Counted from the first letter of the stretch, positions 37,398-47,039 are shown. The stretch is DNA of 64,000 nt from Bacteroidetes bacterium ADurb.Bin174 (GCA_002070265.1 MWCX01000027.1:1-64000); one strand, 5' to 3'. Made by a program: numbers and translations. The notes: generated by a model from the letters alone, not told the origin.

Positions 37398-38528
37398 ATG
37401 ATTACTCGAATTTTAAGCAAAGAAATAGATAAACGCTTGTTTGACGGAAAAGCGATTATCATTCTTGGAGCAAGACAAGTTGGAAAAACATCCTTGCTTC
37501 ATAGTAAATTTGATGGAAATCCGGATGTGCTTTGGTTAGAGGGTGATAACTTGGAAACACAACTGTTATTTGAGAATTTTAGCCTTCCTTTTGCTAAAAC
37601 ACTGATTGGCGATAAGAAGATTTTGATTATTGATGAAGCACAAAACATTCTGAATATCGGTACTAAGTTAAAAATCATTATAGATCAAATAAAAAATATT
37701 CAGATAGTTGCCACCGGAAGTTCATCTTTTGACCTGGCAAATAAAATCAATGAACCACTGACCGGAAGAAAATGGGAATACAAATTATTTCCCATATCTT
37801 TTGCTGAGATGGTGGCACATCACGGTTTTTTTGAAGAGTACAGCATGTTGGAGCAACGCCTTATTTACGGTTATTATCCCGATGTGGTAATGCAAAAAGA
37901 TGACAATATGGTGGAAGTTTTACAGGAACTTGCCACAAGTTATCTGTACAAAGATGTGCTGAAATGGGAAAATATCCAGAAGAGCGACCGCATGATAAAA
38001 CTTCTGCAAGCCTTGGCTTTTCAAGTAGGTTCCCAGGTTTCATATACCGAATTGGGTAAAATCTGCGGACTGGATGCCAAAACCATTGAGAAATACATTG
38101 TATTATTAGAACAGGCTTTTATTATCTTTCGATTAAATTCTTTCAGTCGCAATCAGCGAAATGAGTTGAAATTCAGTAAAAAAATCTATTTCTACGACAA
38201 TGGAATTCGTAATGCATTGATAGCCAATTTTAATTCCGTCAACTTACGGAATGATATCGGTGCATTATGGGAGAATTTTCTGATTTCTGAAAGGCAGAAA
38301 AAAAATCATTACGCTCGTTCTTATGCCAATTCGTGGTTTTGGAGAACACAAACGCAAAAAGAAATTGATTATTTGGAAGAAAAAGATGGTGTAATCCATG
38401 CCTTTGAGTTCAAATGGAATAAAAATAAAAAAACAAGAACTCCATCAGACTTTATGAAATCATATCCAAATGCTGTTTACACCACCATCACACCCGAAAA
38501 TTTCTATGAATTTGTAGGCACAGCATAA
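37398..38528 (+). CDS. AAA_14/DUF4143 ATPase, second copy
   Basis: 376 residues. Walker A is GARQVGKTSLL (about 24-34) and Walker B ILIIDEAQ (75-82). A winged-helix-like part (SYTELGKICGLDAKTIEKYI) is followed by the DUF4143 end with a PD-(D/E)XK-like pattern, Asp324 (EIDYLEE), Glu337 and Lys339 (FEFKWNK). It shares architecture with the ATPase at 15133 but is clearly divergent. It is bracketed by direct copies of a palindromic repeat, which makes a gene-plus-repeat unit of about 1.25 kb. The function is not established; a mobile, toxin-like or defence role is only speculation. Confidence 0.86.
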   Translation: MITRILSKEIDKRLFDGKAIIILGARQVGKTSLLHSKFDGNPDVLWLEGDNLETQLLFENFSLPFAKTLIGDKKILIIDEAQNILNIGTKLKIIIDQIKNIQIVATGSSSFDLANKINEPLTGRKWEYKLFPISFAEMVAHHGFFEEYSMLEQRLIYGYYPDVVMQKDDNMVEVLQELATSYLYKDVLKWENIQKSDRMIKLLQALAFQVGSQVSYTELGKICGLDAKTIEKYIVLLEQAFIIFRLNSFSRNQRNELKFSKKIYFYDNGIRNALIANFNSVNLRNDIGALWENFLISERQKKNHYARSYANSWFWRTQTQKEIDYLEEKDGVIHAFEFKWNKNKKTRTPSDFMKSYPNAVYTTITPENFYEFVGTA

Positions 38529-38550
38529 TATTCCGTAAATTCAATCAAAT

Positions 38551-38600
38551 TCAAGGAACATAATCCGCAAATTTGATTGAATTTGCGGATTGTTATTTTT
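38551..38600 (+). repeat. Downstream copy of palindromic repeat flanking ATPase 2
   Basis: ATTCAAGG, then CATAATCCGCAAATTTGATT, then GAATTTGCGGATTG: the same palindrome as upstream, with a few changes in the flank. No TATCTTTG box follows. Just before it (38539-38553) AAATTCAATCAAATT is an inverted copy of the palindrome centre. Confidence 0.88.
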
Positions 38601-38650
38601 TTGATTTTTTTAAATAGGGATATTCGTCAAATTTAAATTTTAAATCAGCC

Positions 38651-38700
38651 GGCGATGTCTCATAAGTGCCCAACTGCTGCGTTACTTTTGAGACAGCCCC
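38651..38700 (-). mobile_element. Collapsed MITE copy
   Basis: GATGTCTCATAAGTGCCCAA, CTGCTGCGTTAC and TTTTGAGACAGCCCC join the two ends of the element at 56963-57123 in reverse orientation, with the interior missing. This suggests an internal deletion derivative. Confidence 0.65.
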
Positions 38701-38718
38701 GTAGCATTATTAAAATAT

Positions 38719-38762
38719 GGGGGATCGCCCCAAAGTCCCCCCTGGGGGATTTAGGGGGCTTG
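38719..38762. repeat. G/C-rich intergenic repeat
   Basis: Runs of CCCCCC and GGGGG arranged as an inverted repeat (AGTCCCCCCTGGGGGATTT, then AGGGGGCT). It resembles the common AGCCCCCTAAATCCCCC-type intergenic repeat of several phyla. A partial relative is at 1069-1092. Confidence 0.55.
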
Positions 38763-38784
38763 TCTTTGTTCTTTATTCTACTTT

Positions 38785-41196
38785 CTACCTACTCAAATTT
38801 ATCGATACTCCCACATAATACATCGCTCCGTAAACAGGTGCGTACATAAAGGCAGCATCATCTAAGTATTTTTCGTCTTGCACATAGTTGAAAAGATTTT
38901 TGGCTCCCACGTAAAGACGCACAATATCGAATGACTTAGACACACTCGCATTAAACGTCATATAAGGTTTGGTTTCTTTGATTTTAGAATTTTCCTCCGC
39001 TTCGCTCAGGTAATCGATATACATTTTACCCTGATACAATCCGTTCACGATAAAATTCCACGAACCGGGCGTATATTCTACCTTCACACTTCCACTTGTT
39101 ATAGGGAATCGGGGAATATATTTGCTGATATCTGCAAATTGAGTTTCTTTCCAATCCTCGCGGATATTTTTGTATGCTCCGTGATTCAAAGTAAAATCTA
39201 CTCCTACATTCAAGTTGCGAACAGGATTAACCAAAACGGTCAGCTCGGCACCTTTTACCGTCGCATCGTCCACATTATTCCACTGATAGGTGTAGCCTAA
39301 TGCTTTCACTTGGTCATCCGCATCACCAAAGTCTATTTTATTTTTCAAATAGGTGTAAAAAAGATTGGCACTTACTTGAAACTTGTGACCGTAATAATCT
39401 GTTGAAATATTGGCACTGCGAGAAGTTTCGGCTTTCAAATCCGATGATTTCCACACACGGGGCGAACCGCTACACAAGTGTAAATCTTCCGAAAATCCGT
39501 AAGGAGCACGAAATCCTGTTCCGGCATTTGCCCGCAACACCCAATGTTTCCCGATATTGTATTTGATTGCCAAGCGGGGATTAACGCTTGTTTCATCAAA
39601 ATCCGTTTTAGGAAAATCCTGATCAAATACTTTTTTGTCGGATTTGTACTTCTCGCCCGATTTGTGATAATCCACCCGCACGCCCGGAACCACAACCAAA
39701 TTGTCTGTTACATGCCATTCGTCCTGAACAAATGCACCTATTTCGTTAGCACCTTTATGAGCGGTTGATTTATAGGCTTCTCCCAAATATTCACTTGACT
39801 CATCCACAACTACATACAGCCCAGATTCATTCAACCGGGAAATATAATTCTGCACACCAAACAACAAATGATGGTTGCTTAATGTTGTTCCGAACGTGAT
39901 GGTGGAAACCAAGGAGTTTTCAGTAGCCAAATAGGGACGCATATCTTCCACATGAGGCGATTCGCCACTATGCGTATCCATATAATCACCTAAAAATGAG
40001 TCGTTGGTGGCATTTCGGTTATGGTTTATGTAGGTATTGGTAAAGTTCAAACTGGAATTTTCACCGAACAATTTATTGTAAGCCGCCTCCACTTCGTAAC
40101 GGTCTGTGGTAATATTTTCAGTTCCTTGGGTAAACGGATTTTTATATTGGTTGTTCGTAATCACTCCGCCTTCGCGATTCTCGTTGATGGCTTTCCCTCG
40201 CAATACAAGTTTGTCTTTCCCGAAAAACGGATTGTCAATAAACAAATTCAATCCCATATTATGCAATTTTGACGCTACCCTATCCGAAATTCCGTCTTTT
40301 TTAAATACCTCTTTTCGGGTAGTTCCTTCACTGGTTTCGTCAATAACGCCGTGATCTATTTTTTGTGCGTATGCACTTATTCCAACATTGCCTTGCGAAT
40401 TTCGCATCGATGCCGCCACGTTATAGACGTTGGTTTTGTGATTACCAAATTGCAAATCGGCTGAAATATAAGGAATGGCAGAAGGCTCTTTTGTGATGAT
40501 GTTAATTGCTCCGGCAATGGCACTACTTCCGTACAAAGCAGACCCTGCCCCTTTTACCACCTCGATGCGGTCTACATCACCCGTGCCGATCTGTTCCAGT
40601 CCATACACGCTTGCCAAGCCTGAATAAACAGGTTGTCCATTGATAAGCACTTGTGTGTGTTCCGAACTTAATCCTTGCATTCGCACCATCGTGAAATTAC
40701 AAAACTGACATTGATTTTCCACCCGAATACCTGGTACACCTTCCAACGCTTCAAAAACGTTCCACGCATTTTTGTTTTTGAATGCTTGTGAAGTAATCAC
40801 TTCGGTACGCACGGGAACAGTTTTTACATAATGTGGTGTGCGTGTTCCGGTTACAACCACCTGTCCTAGGTTAAAGACGTCTTCTTCCAGCTCAAAATAA
40901 ACTTCGGTACCCTTTCCTTCATGCATCTCAACCTCTATTTCCTGCGATTTATAACCCAAAGTTTGAGCTACTATTATTTGTTTCCCGACGGGCAAATGTA
41001 CCAATTTAAAGTGCCCCGTTCCATCCGTAATAGTAGCAAGTGTTGTATTTTTTACTGTAATGGTTACATACGACAAGTGTTTTTGAGTTTCTTTGTCGAT
41101 GACATGCCCGAAAAGCATCGCATCGGTTTTTGTTACTTGCGAAAATAATTGCACAAAGCAAAGCAAAACGACAATCAGTAGATAATTCCTTTTCAT
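38785..41196 (-). CDS. TonB-dependent receptor, possibly metal-related
   Basis: About 803 residues. It has signal peptide MKRNYLLIVVLLCFVQLFSQ, a carboxypeptidase-like domain (LFGHVIDKETQKHLSYVTIT), a plug with a CxxC motif (VENQCQFCNFTMVRMQGLSS) and VLINGQPVYSGLASVYGLEQ, and a barrel ending in YVGVSINLSR. The ATG at 41196 is chosen because the promoter at 41230-41260 rules out the in-frame ATG at 41232. A LuxR-type regulator and a hemerythrin-like gene precede it on the same strand. Ligand unknown; the cysteines and context may suggest a metal or haem-like compound. Confidence 0.85.
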   Translation of the reverse strand: MKRNYLLIVVLLCFVQLFSQVTKTDAMLFGHVIDKETQKHLSYVTITVKNTTLATITDGTGHFKLVHLPVGKQIIVAQTLGYKSQEIEVEMHEGKGTEVYFELEEDVFNLGQVVVTGTRTPHYVKTVPVRTEVITSQAFKNKNAWNVFEALEGVPGIRVENQCQFCNFTMVRMQGLSSEHTQVLINGQPVYSGLASVYGLEQIGTGDVDRIEVVKGAGSALYGSSAIAGAINIITKEPSAIPYISADLQFGNHKTNVYNVAASMRNSQGNVGISAYAQKIDHGVIDETSEGTTRKEVFKKDGISDRVASKLHNMGLNLFIDNPFFGKDKLVLRGKAINENREGGVITNNQYKNPFTQGTENITTDRYEVEAAYNKLFGENSSLNFTNTYINHNRNATNDSFLGDYMDTHSGESPHVEDMRPYLATENSLVSTITFGTTLSNHHLLFGVQNYISRLNESGLYVVVDESSEYLGEAYKSTAHKGANEIGAFVQDEWHVTDNLVVVPGVRVDYHKSGEKYKSDKKVFDQDFPKTDFDETSVNPRLAIKYNIGKHWVLRANAGTGFRAPYGFSEDLHLCSGSPRVWKSSDLKAETSRSANISTDYYGHKFQVSANLFYTYLKNKIDFGDADDQVKALGYTYQWNNVDDATVKGAELTVLVNPVRNLNVGVDFTLNHGAYKNIREDWKETQFADISKYIPRFPITSGSVKVEYTPGSWNFIVNGLYQGKMYIDYLSEAEENSKIKETKPYMTFNASVSKSFDIVRLYVGAKNLFNYVQDEKYLDDAAFMYAPVYGAMYYVGVSINLSR

Positions 41197-41229
41197 TTTT
41201 AATTTGAGTTTTTGTTTATTTTGAAGTCG

Positions 41230-41260
41230 CAAAGATACGGTGAATACAAAACAACTTCAA
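41230..41260 (-). promoter_or_regulatory. Promoter of the TonB receptor
   Basis: On the minus strand: TTG (41258-41260), a 20-bp spacer and TATCTTTG (41230-41237). The leader to the ATG at 41196 is about 27 nt. Confidence 0.65.
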
Positions 41261-41278
41261 TCCCCAAAACTGGGGATT
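41259..41278. promoter_or_regulatory. Palindromic operator candidate
   Basis: AATCCCCA, a 4-base centre AAAC, and TGGGGATT form a perfect 8-bp inverted repeat that overlaps the -33 element of the receptor promoter. A further half site TGGGGATT lies at 41303-41310. The adjacent LuxR-type regulator is the obvious candidate to bind; this is inferred. Confidence 0.6.
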
Positions 41279-41316
41279 TTTAACAGAAAAAATAACTAGA
41301 AATGGGGATTGTTTTA

Positions 41317-41928
41317 TCACGAAAAATCGTCGATGGAGATTATCTCTTTCGAGATGGCATAAATGGTCAACCCCGATTGACTGCGGATGCCCGTTTTGGC
41401 GGCAATATTTTTCCTGTGTGTAACTACCGTGTGAACGCTGATATTGAGTGATTCAGCAATTTCCTTATTGGAGTGTCCGTTAACTATGCCAGTAAGTACT
41501 TCTATTTCACGATCCGAAAGGCTATCATCATCAGTTTTTGTTTGATGGGCAAAAGATAGTTTTTCGAAAAGTTTAGAGATGGTTTGAATAATTTGCTCCT
41601 CCGAATCATACAGTGAAAAGGATGCGTCAAACAACGAATTCATTTTAGGCATATGCATACAATCCATTCCTACAATATGAATATTAGGATGAGTTTTTCG
41701 TGTTTTTTTAATTTCTTTTTCCCTATTCAGAAACTGCATTGAGTTTGTGATAAGTATGTGGGGAGTTTTGGTTTCAAGCAGTTCAAAAAGTTCATCAAGC
41801 GTGTCACAGTGGTCTATTTTACAATTGATTTCCGAACGATACAAAATATCATATAACCCTTCCGATATGATTTTGGATGCTTCTAAAATCACAATATGCT
41901 GCTGTGTTCGTTGCAAGGTTTTATTCAT
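41317..41928 (-). CDS. LuxR-family transcriptional regulator
   Basis: 203 residues. The N-terminal receiver-like domain (IVILEASKIISEGLYDILYR) lacks the usual acidic phosphorylation pocket, as Asp at the expected site is replaced in the ILITNSMQFLN strand. The C-terminal GerE/LuxR helix-turn-helix is clear (DREIEVLTGIVNGHSNKEIA, then SLNISVHTVVTHRKNI). It probably regulates the neighbouring TonB receptor independently of phosphorylation. The start at 41928 overlaps the end of the hemerythrin gene by 8 bp, so the two are translationally coupled. Confidence 0.83.
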   Translation of the reverse strand: MNKTLQRTQQHIVILEASKIISEGLYDILYRSEINCKIDHCDTLDELFELLETKTPHILITNSMQFLNREKEIKKTRKTHPNIHIVGMDCMHMPKMNSLFDASFSLYDSEEQIIQTISKLFEKLSFAHQTKTDDDSLSDREIEVLTGIVNGHSNKEIAESLNISVHTVVTHRKNIAAKTGIRSQSGLTIYAISKEIISIDDFS

Positions 41929-42631
41929 TTTCAATTCCAATTCCGGCAGGGATTAATATGGTTTCTTCAATCAGCGAATGAATATACAAGTCATATTCAA
42001 GCTCGTAAAGCGCAAACAACAATTGTCTGCGGAGCATCCAATCATCATTGATTTTTAAATGTTTAAGCAGCAGACTTTTTAAGTCTTTGAGCTTTAACTC
42101 AATATCAGTGTGATGTTCGCTGTATTCATCCGATGAATAATTGGTGGAAGCAGCGGTGTTTTCTTTATTTTCAAGCAAGGCTATAAAATAGGGAAAAGCA
42201 ATGGTGTCTTCATAATTCAAATGCTCTAAAACCTCTGCAAAGTACTCATCAAAAAACTGCTCCAACAGTTTTAATTCTTTATCGGGATGGTTTTGTTTTA
42301 GTTGGAAAATAAAATTTCTTATTTGGGGATATTTATCTGAACGATAATAGGTGTGTGAATTTTTTAAAAAATTAATGACCCGCAGCACGTCTTTTTTAGA
42401 AAAAGAGGTATTATTCGCCACCCTTACCCCGCTATATAAATTTGCAATTCTGATAAATAAGTTTTCGCTGATGTCATATTCTTTACATAGCTGAGCAATG
42501 GTCGAATCTCCCACTCGAAAATCTATCTCAAAGTGCTGTAACATAAGCAAAAGCAGATGATTTTCTTCCAACAAATGAATCATCTTCATCTCGGGATTAA
42601 TACGGTATTTTGAATGATAATGCATATTCAT
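41921..42631 (-). CDS. Hemerythrin-like domain protein
   Basis: About 236 residues, mainly helical. Potential di-iron ligands are spread as in hemerythrin-like proteins: HTYY, LEHLNYEDTIAFPYF, YSEHHTDIE and IHSLIEETILIP. The N-terminal part (HLLEENHLLLLMLQHFEID, FRVGDSTIAQLCKEYDI) resembles the DUF542/RIC-type N-domain. It may sense or store oxygen, nitric oxide or iron. The ATG at 42631 is chosen because a TATCTTTG box at 42650-42657 lies on the more distal in-frame ATG at 42652. It is coupled to the LuxR gene. Confidence 0.78.
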   Translation of the reverse strand: MNMHYHSKYRINPEMKMIHLLEENHLLLLMLQHFEIDFRVGDSTIAQLCKEYDISENLFIRIANLYSGVRVANNTSFSKKDVLRVINFLKNSHTYYRSDKYPQIRNFIFQLKQNHPDKELKLLEQFFDEYFAEVLEHLNYEDTIAFPYFIALLENKENTAASTNYSSDEYSEHHTDIELKLKDLKSLLLKHLKINDDWMLRRQLLFALYELEYDLYIHSLIEETILIPAGIGIENE

Positions 42632-42702
42632 TTTGAAATTAAAACCGTACAAAGATACACTTATTATTTAGAATAATTCTTGTTAATGGGCGAAAACAAA
42701 AG

Positions 42703-42766
42703 AATTGGGGCGACCACAAGGAATAGTCGCCCCAACGAGGGTCACCCAACGAGGTCGCCCCCAATT
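42703..42766. repeat. Nested GGGCGAC inverted repeat (REP-like)
   Basis: Outer arms AATTGGGGCGACC and GGTCGCCCCCAATT enclose an inner hairpin GGGGCGAC (42707-42714) / GTCGCCCC (42726-42733). It lies just after the PPi-PFK stop codon and may act as its transcription terminator or as a REP-type element. Confidence 0.65.
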
Positions 42767-42781
42767 TATAAAAAGATTGGA

Positions 42782-44437
42782 TTACAATCCCTGCTCTAAC
42801 TGCAGCGTCTTGGTCGGCTGGTCACAAACTTCAGTCGGACCAAAATATTGAATCGGTCCCGGATAAATATAGCTCATGTTTTCATCAGCCCACTTCTGAC
42901 GGTGCTTGGCAAAGAATTGGAAAGGTGCACCATCCAGTTTCACCAATGCTTTTTGGATCACCGGCTTCATCTGTCCATGGCGTCTTTCCATATTCATCAT
43001 CATCGTAATCGGCACACCACCGGCTATCCATTCATCAGCAGGCGCAGTAGTATTTCGCACAGAAGCCATATATCCCGTTTTCCCTTCTGCAATCAAAACG
43101 GCTGCGGTATAACCCAATGAATAAGTATAATTCGCATCAAAATTAGATGGGATGGCACAACGACCTTCATATCCGAAGAAATGGCTGATGGTGGCAAATT
43201 TACCTTTATATACACCCGTAGCTTTTAGAAGAGCCAATTTTTTTGCAACCATCTCTATCAACAATTTTTCCGTCTCAATCAACGAAACTTGCACGTTTCC
43301 ATGCGGGTCTCTATCGTATGTGAGTTGACGAGCGATACCTTTAGGTAAGTCTCGGTAAACCTGTGAACTTTCCGGAGAAAGGGTTCCTTTGATGTATTGA
43401 CGTTTTTCATCATCAGTTTGCATGGCATTGAAATCATCATTATGAGCCAATAAATCATTTAATTCGGAAATCAGTTTCCTCATGGCAGGAATAAATTCTA
43501 TCAAACCTTCAGGAATCAGGATGGTTCCGAAATTCAATCCGTGTTCTGCACGATGTACAATAACTTCAACTATATCGTCCACAATGTCTGACAAAGTCAT
43601 ATTTTTAGCCGCAATTTCTTCAGAAATCAAACAAATATTCGGTTGACTTTGCAGGGCACATTCAAGGGTAATGTGAGAAGCTGAACGTCCCATCAAGCGG
43701 ATAAAGTGCCAATATTTTTTAGCCGAACCGGCATCACGCTGGATATTCCCGATAAGCTCCGAATACACTTTACAAGCAGTATCGAAACCGAAAGACGCTT
43801 CAATCATCTCATTCTTCAAGTCGCCATCAATAGTTTTGGGACATCCGATGACCTGGATAGGGATGTTGTGTTGTTTATAATATTCGGCAAGCACACAAGC
43901 GTTGGTATTGGAGTCATCACCGCCGATAATAACGATGGCATTGATGTTCATCTTTTTGCATATCTCTGCTCCTTTCTCAAACTGCCACTCCTCTTCCAAT
44001 TTGGTACGTCCGGAGCCAATGATATCAAATCCTCCGGTATTGCGATATTCGTCAACTATTTCTTTGGTCAGCTCTATGTATTTGTGATCAACCAAACCAC
44101 TTGGTCCACCCAAAAAGCCATATAATTTATTATCCGGATTCAATTTTTTTAACCCGTCGAATATTCCTGCAATCACATTATGACCACCCGGTGCTTGTCC
44201 ACCGGACAATATCACACCTGCATTTTTAACCGGATATTTTTTTGCATCTCCCGGCTCAAACTTAATCAACGGCATTCCGTAGGTATTTGGAAACAAAGCC
44301 TTGATATCTTCCTGATCATCTACAGACTGTGTTGCTGTACCTTCTTTCAGAATAACATTTCCTTTCAAAGATAAAGGCAATTTAGGTTGATAAGATGCCC
44401 TCGCAATTTGCAAAGGACTTTTAATCATTGGTTTCAT
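42782..44437 (-). CDS. pfp: Pyrophosphate-dependent 6-phosphofructokinase
   Basis: 551 residues, the long PPi-PFK type. Nucleotide/PPi-site motifs are [33 protein letters not shown] (GGDDS points to PPi use) and the substrate segments [11 protein letters not shown] and [12 protein letters not shown]. It performs the reversible fructose-6-phosphate / fructose-1,6-bisphosphate step with PPi, which saves ATP in anaerobes. Single gene; glutamine synthetase III is divergent from it. Confidence 0.93.
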   Translation of the reverse strand: MKPMIKSPLQIARASYQPKLPLSLKGNVILKEGTATQSVDDQEDIKALFPNTYGMPLIKFEPGDAKKYPVKNAGVILSGGQAPGGHNVIAGIFDGLKKLNPDNKLYGFLGGPSGLVDHKYIELTKEIVDEYRNTGGFDIIGSGRTKLEEEWQFEKGAEICKKMNINAIVIIGGDDSNTNACVLAEYYKQHNIPIQVIGCPKTIDGDLKNEMIEASFGFDTACKVYSELIGNIQRDAGSAKKYWHFIRLMGRSASHITLECALQSQPNICLISEEIAAKNMTLSDIVDDIVEVIVHRAEHGLNFGTILIPEGLIEFIPAMRKLISELNDLLAHNDDFNAMQTDDEKRQYIKGTLSPESSQVYRDLPKGIARQLTYDRDPHGNVQVSLIETEKLLIEMVAKKLALLKATGVYKGKFATISHFFGYEGRCAIPSNFDANYTYSLGYTAAVLIAEGKTGYMASVRNTTAPADEWIAGGVPITMMMNMERRHGQMKPVIQKALVKLDGAPFQFFAKHRQKWADENMSYIYPGPIQYFGPTEVCDQPTKTLQLEQGL

Positions 44438-44664
44438 TGTAATACTTTTAATATTTGATTTCTGACTTTTTTTGCAAAAACAGGGGCAAATTTACGAAAT
44501 AAATTGTAATTGCTATAATTTTTAAAATGATTCATTGAGACACAAATTTATTCCATCCAAAGAGTTGATTCAGTGATAATTTAGAATAAATAGAGAACTA
44601 TTGATTTTTTTCTTGTAAATTTGCGGTTTAATGTTCTGATTACGTCAAATATACTACTATAATT

Positions 44665-46860
44665 ATGTCATCACTTCGTTTTAAAGCTGTTGAAGAAGCG
44701 CATAAGAAAAAAGCAATTGTAGTTGAAGCGCCTTCTGCACTCCCATCCGAATACTTTGGTTGTAATGTGTTCAATCGTTCCACCATGTCGCAATATCTTT
44801 CCAAAGAAGCTTTAACGGCAGTGCAGGATGCAGTGGACAACGAAGTACCCTTGGACAGAAGCGTGGCTGATGAGGTAGCTGCCGGCATGAAACGTTGGGC
44901 AATCGAAAAGGGTGCAACACATTATACACATTGGTTTCAGCCATTAACAGACGGAACTGCTGAAAAGCATGATTCTTTCATAGATTATGTCAACGGACCG
45001 GGAGAAAAAATCATAGAGACTTTTCCGGGCAAACTATTGGCACAGCAAGAACCGGATGCTTCCTCTTTTCCGAGCGGTGGAATCAGAAGCACTTTCGAGG
45101 CACGTGGATACACAGCTTGGGACCCATCTTCACCGGCTTTTATTTTTGATGATACCTTGGTCATTCCCACCATATTTATTTCATATACAGGTGAATCCTT
45201 GGATATGAAGGCTCCCTTATTAAAAGCATTACATGCAATCAATGAAGCGGCGACGGCAGTCTGTAAGTATTTCGACCCCAAGGTAAAACGAGTAACCTCC
45301 TATTTAGGTTGGGAACAAGAGTATTTTTTGGTTGATGAAGGCTTGTACGCTACCCGGCCGGATTTGGCATTGACCGGCAGGACTTTAATCGGACATGAAT
45401 CCGCTAAAAATCAGCAGTTGGAGGACCATTATTTTGGGGCTGTCCCCACGCGAGTGGTTGCCTATATGAAAGATTTGGAATTTGTGGCTTATAAGTATGG
45501 TATTCCCCTAAAGACCAGGCACAATGAAGTAGCGCCCAATCAGTTTGAACTGGCTCCGCTATACGGAGAAGCCAATCTTTCCAATGACCAAAACCTGCTT
45601 GTCATGTCTTTGATGAAAAAGGTGGCTCGCCGTCATGGTTTCCGCTTGCTATTACACGAAAAACCCTATGCCGGCATCAATGGATCGGGCAAACACAATA
45701 ACTGGTCGTTAGGGACCGATACCGGCGTTGGCTTGCTGACCCCGGGAAAAACTCCGGCTGAGAATCTTCAGTTTATTACTTTTTTAGTCAACACCTTGAT
45801 GGCTGTCCACAAGCACAATGGTTTGTTGCGGGCTTCCATCACAACTGCCAACAATGCCCACCGGCTTGGAGCCAATGAAGCACCGCCATCTATTATGTCT
45901 GTTTTTCTTGGTGCTCATATTTCCGATGTGCTGGATAAAATAGAAATCAGCACGTCTGAAGAAGCCATTGTGATGCATGATAAGAAGATATTGAAACTTG
46001 ATATTCCGCATATTCCGGAGGTACTGTTGGACAATACCGACAGAAACCGAACTTCTCCTTTCGCCTTTACAGGAAACAGATTTGAGTTGAGAGGAGTAGG
46101 TTCATCAGCTAATTGTGCCTCTTCCTTGATTGTGTTGAACAGCATAGTAGCAGCACAGTTGAAAGAATTTAAGACAGAGGTGGATAAAAAAATTGCAAAT
46201 GGCTTGTCCAAAGAACAAGCAATTTTTGAAGTCATCAAGTCTTATATTAAAATCTCCAAACCCATTCGTTTTGATGGCAATGGATACAGCGAAGAATGGA
46301 AAGCGGAAGCTTTGAAGCGCGGTTTGGATTGTGAAAGTAGTATTCCGGAGATTTACAAAAGGTACACCTCTCCCGAATCCATAGAAATGTTTAAAACGGT
46401 AGGTGTTCTTTCAGAAAAAGAATTGTACGCCCGTAATGAAGTTAAATGGGATATTTACGCCAAGAAAATACAAATCGAAGCTCGCGTGTTGGGTGATATT
46501 TGCTTAAATCACATCATTCCCGTGGTTACGAAATATCAATCTCTATTGTTGGATAATGTGGTAAAGATATTTAAAGTATATCCAGCCGACAAAGCCGAAA
46601 AGCTTTCTTCCATGAATAAAACTTTGGTGGAAGAAATTGCCGAACGTATATGTACCATCAAAAGCAATGTGGACGCTATGACTCAGGCACGTAAAGCCGC
46701 CCATCAATTGTCGGGAGAGTACGAAAAAGCCAAAGCCTACCACGATACGGTTTTCCCCTATTTCAATAAAATCCGCTATGATGTGGATAAGTTGGAGTTA
46801 ATTGTGGATAATCAGATGTGGACTTTGCCGAAGTACAGGGAATTGTTGTTTATACGATGA
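44665..46860 (+). CDS. glnN: Glutamine synthetase type III
   Basis: 731 residues, close to the usual ~730 of GSIII. Typical blocks are MKRWAIEKGATHYTHWFQPL, SSFPSGGIRSTFEARGYTAW, LGWEQEYFLVDE, RHNEVAPNQFELAPLY and the ATP/substrate part KPYAGINGSGKHNNWS. It assimilates ammonium into glutamine. It is preceded by a TAAATTTG box at 44616-44623. It stands alone; no PII gene is next to it. Confidence 0.95.
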   Translation: MSSLRFKAVEEAHKKKAIVVEAPSALPSEYFGCNVFNRSTMSQYLSKEALTAVQDAVDNEVPLDRSVADEVAAGMKRWAIEKGATHYTHWFQPLTDGTAEKHDSFIDYVNGPGEKIIETFPGKLLAQQEPDASSFPSGGIRSTFEARGYTAWDPSSPAFIFDDTLVIPTIFISYTGESLDMKAPLLKALHAINEAATAVCKYFDPKVKRVTSYLGWEQEYFLVDEGLYATRPDLALTGRTLIGHESAKNQQLEDHYFGAVPTRVVAYMKDLEFVAYKYGIPLKTRHNEVAPNQFELAPLYGEANLSNDQNLLVMSLMKKVARRHGFRLLLHEKPYAGINGSGKHNNWSLGTDTGVGLLTPGKTPAENLQFITFLVNTLMAVHKHNGLLRASITTANNAHRLGANEAPPSIMSVFLGAHISDVLDKIEISTSEEAIVMHDKKILKLDIPHIPEVLLDNTDRNRTSPFAFTGNRFELRGVGSSANCASSLIVLNSIVAAQLKEFKTEVDKKIANGLSKEQAIFEVIKSYIKISKPIRFDGNGYSEEWKAEALKRGLDCESSIPEIYKRYTSPESIEMFKTVGVLSEKELYARNEVKWDIYAKKIQIEARVLGDICLNHIIPVVTKYQSLLLDNVVKIFKVYPADKAEKLSSMNKTLVEEIAERICTIKSNVDAMTQARKAAHQLSGEYEKAKAYHDTVFPYFNKIRYDVDKLELIVDNQMWTLPKYRELLFIR

Positions 46861-46862
46861 GG

Positions 46863-46886
46863 CGGTGTCTTATAAGCGCCCAACTG
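46863..46886 (-). mobile_element. Terminal fragment of the MITE
   Basis: CGGTGTCTTATAAGCGCCCA and ACTG match the end of the element at 56963-57123 (as reverse complement) with a few changes. Only about 24 bp remain. Confidence 0.5.
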
Positions 46887-46890
46887 TTTT

Positions 46891-46925
46891 CGAGTTCCGA
46901 GTTCCGAGTTCCGTGGTCGCGAGGT
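46891..46925 (-). repeat. Five phased heptamers
   Basis: CGAGTTC three times, then CGTGGTC and GCGAGGT, all in 7-bp phase. It lies on the 3' side of the minus-strand gene remnant at 46939-47039, in the same sense as the other heptamer elements lie after stop codons. Confidence 0.7.
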
Positions 46926-46938
46926 TAAGGTGTTGCCC

Positions 46939-47039
46939 CTATACCAATGCAACTTTCCTCAATATTGCCTCCATCTCCTGCTGCACTTTTTGTGCTTCTG
47001 CTTGTGCAGCTTTTTAAGTTCCTTCAACTCTTCATCATA
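46939..47039 (-). pseudogene. C-terminal remnant of a minus-strand gene, frameshifted
   Basis: On the minus strand the frame ending at 46939 reads KAAQAEAQKVQQEMEAILRK followed by VALV and a stop, a typical amphipathic C-terminal helix. Upstream, after a one-base shift in an A-run (47011-47017), it continues as YDEELKELKK before a stop. It looks like the tail of a lost gene. The family cannot be told. Confidence 0.4.

Noticed and set aside
42632..42652. Upstream start for the hemerythrin-like gene
   Set aside because: The TATCTTTG box at 42650-42657 overlaps it, so it would precede the transcription start.
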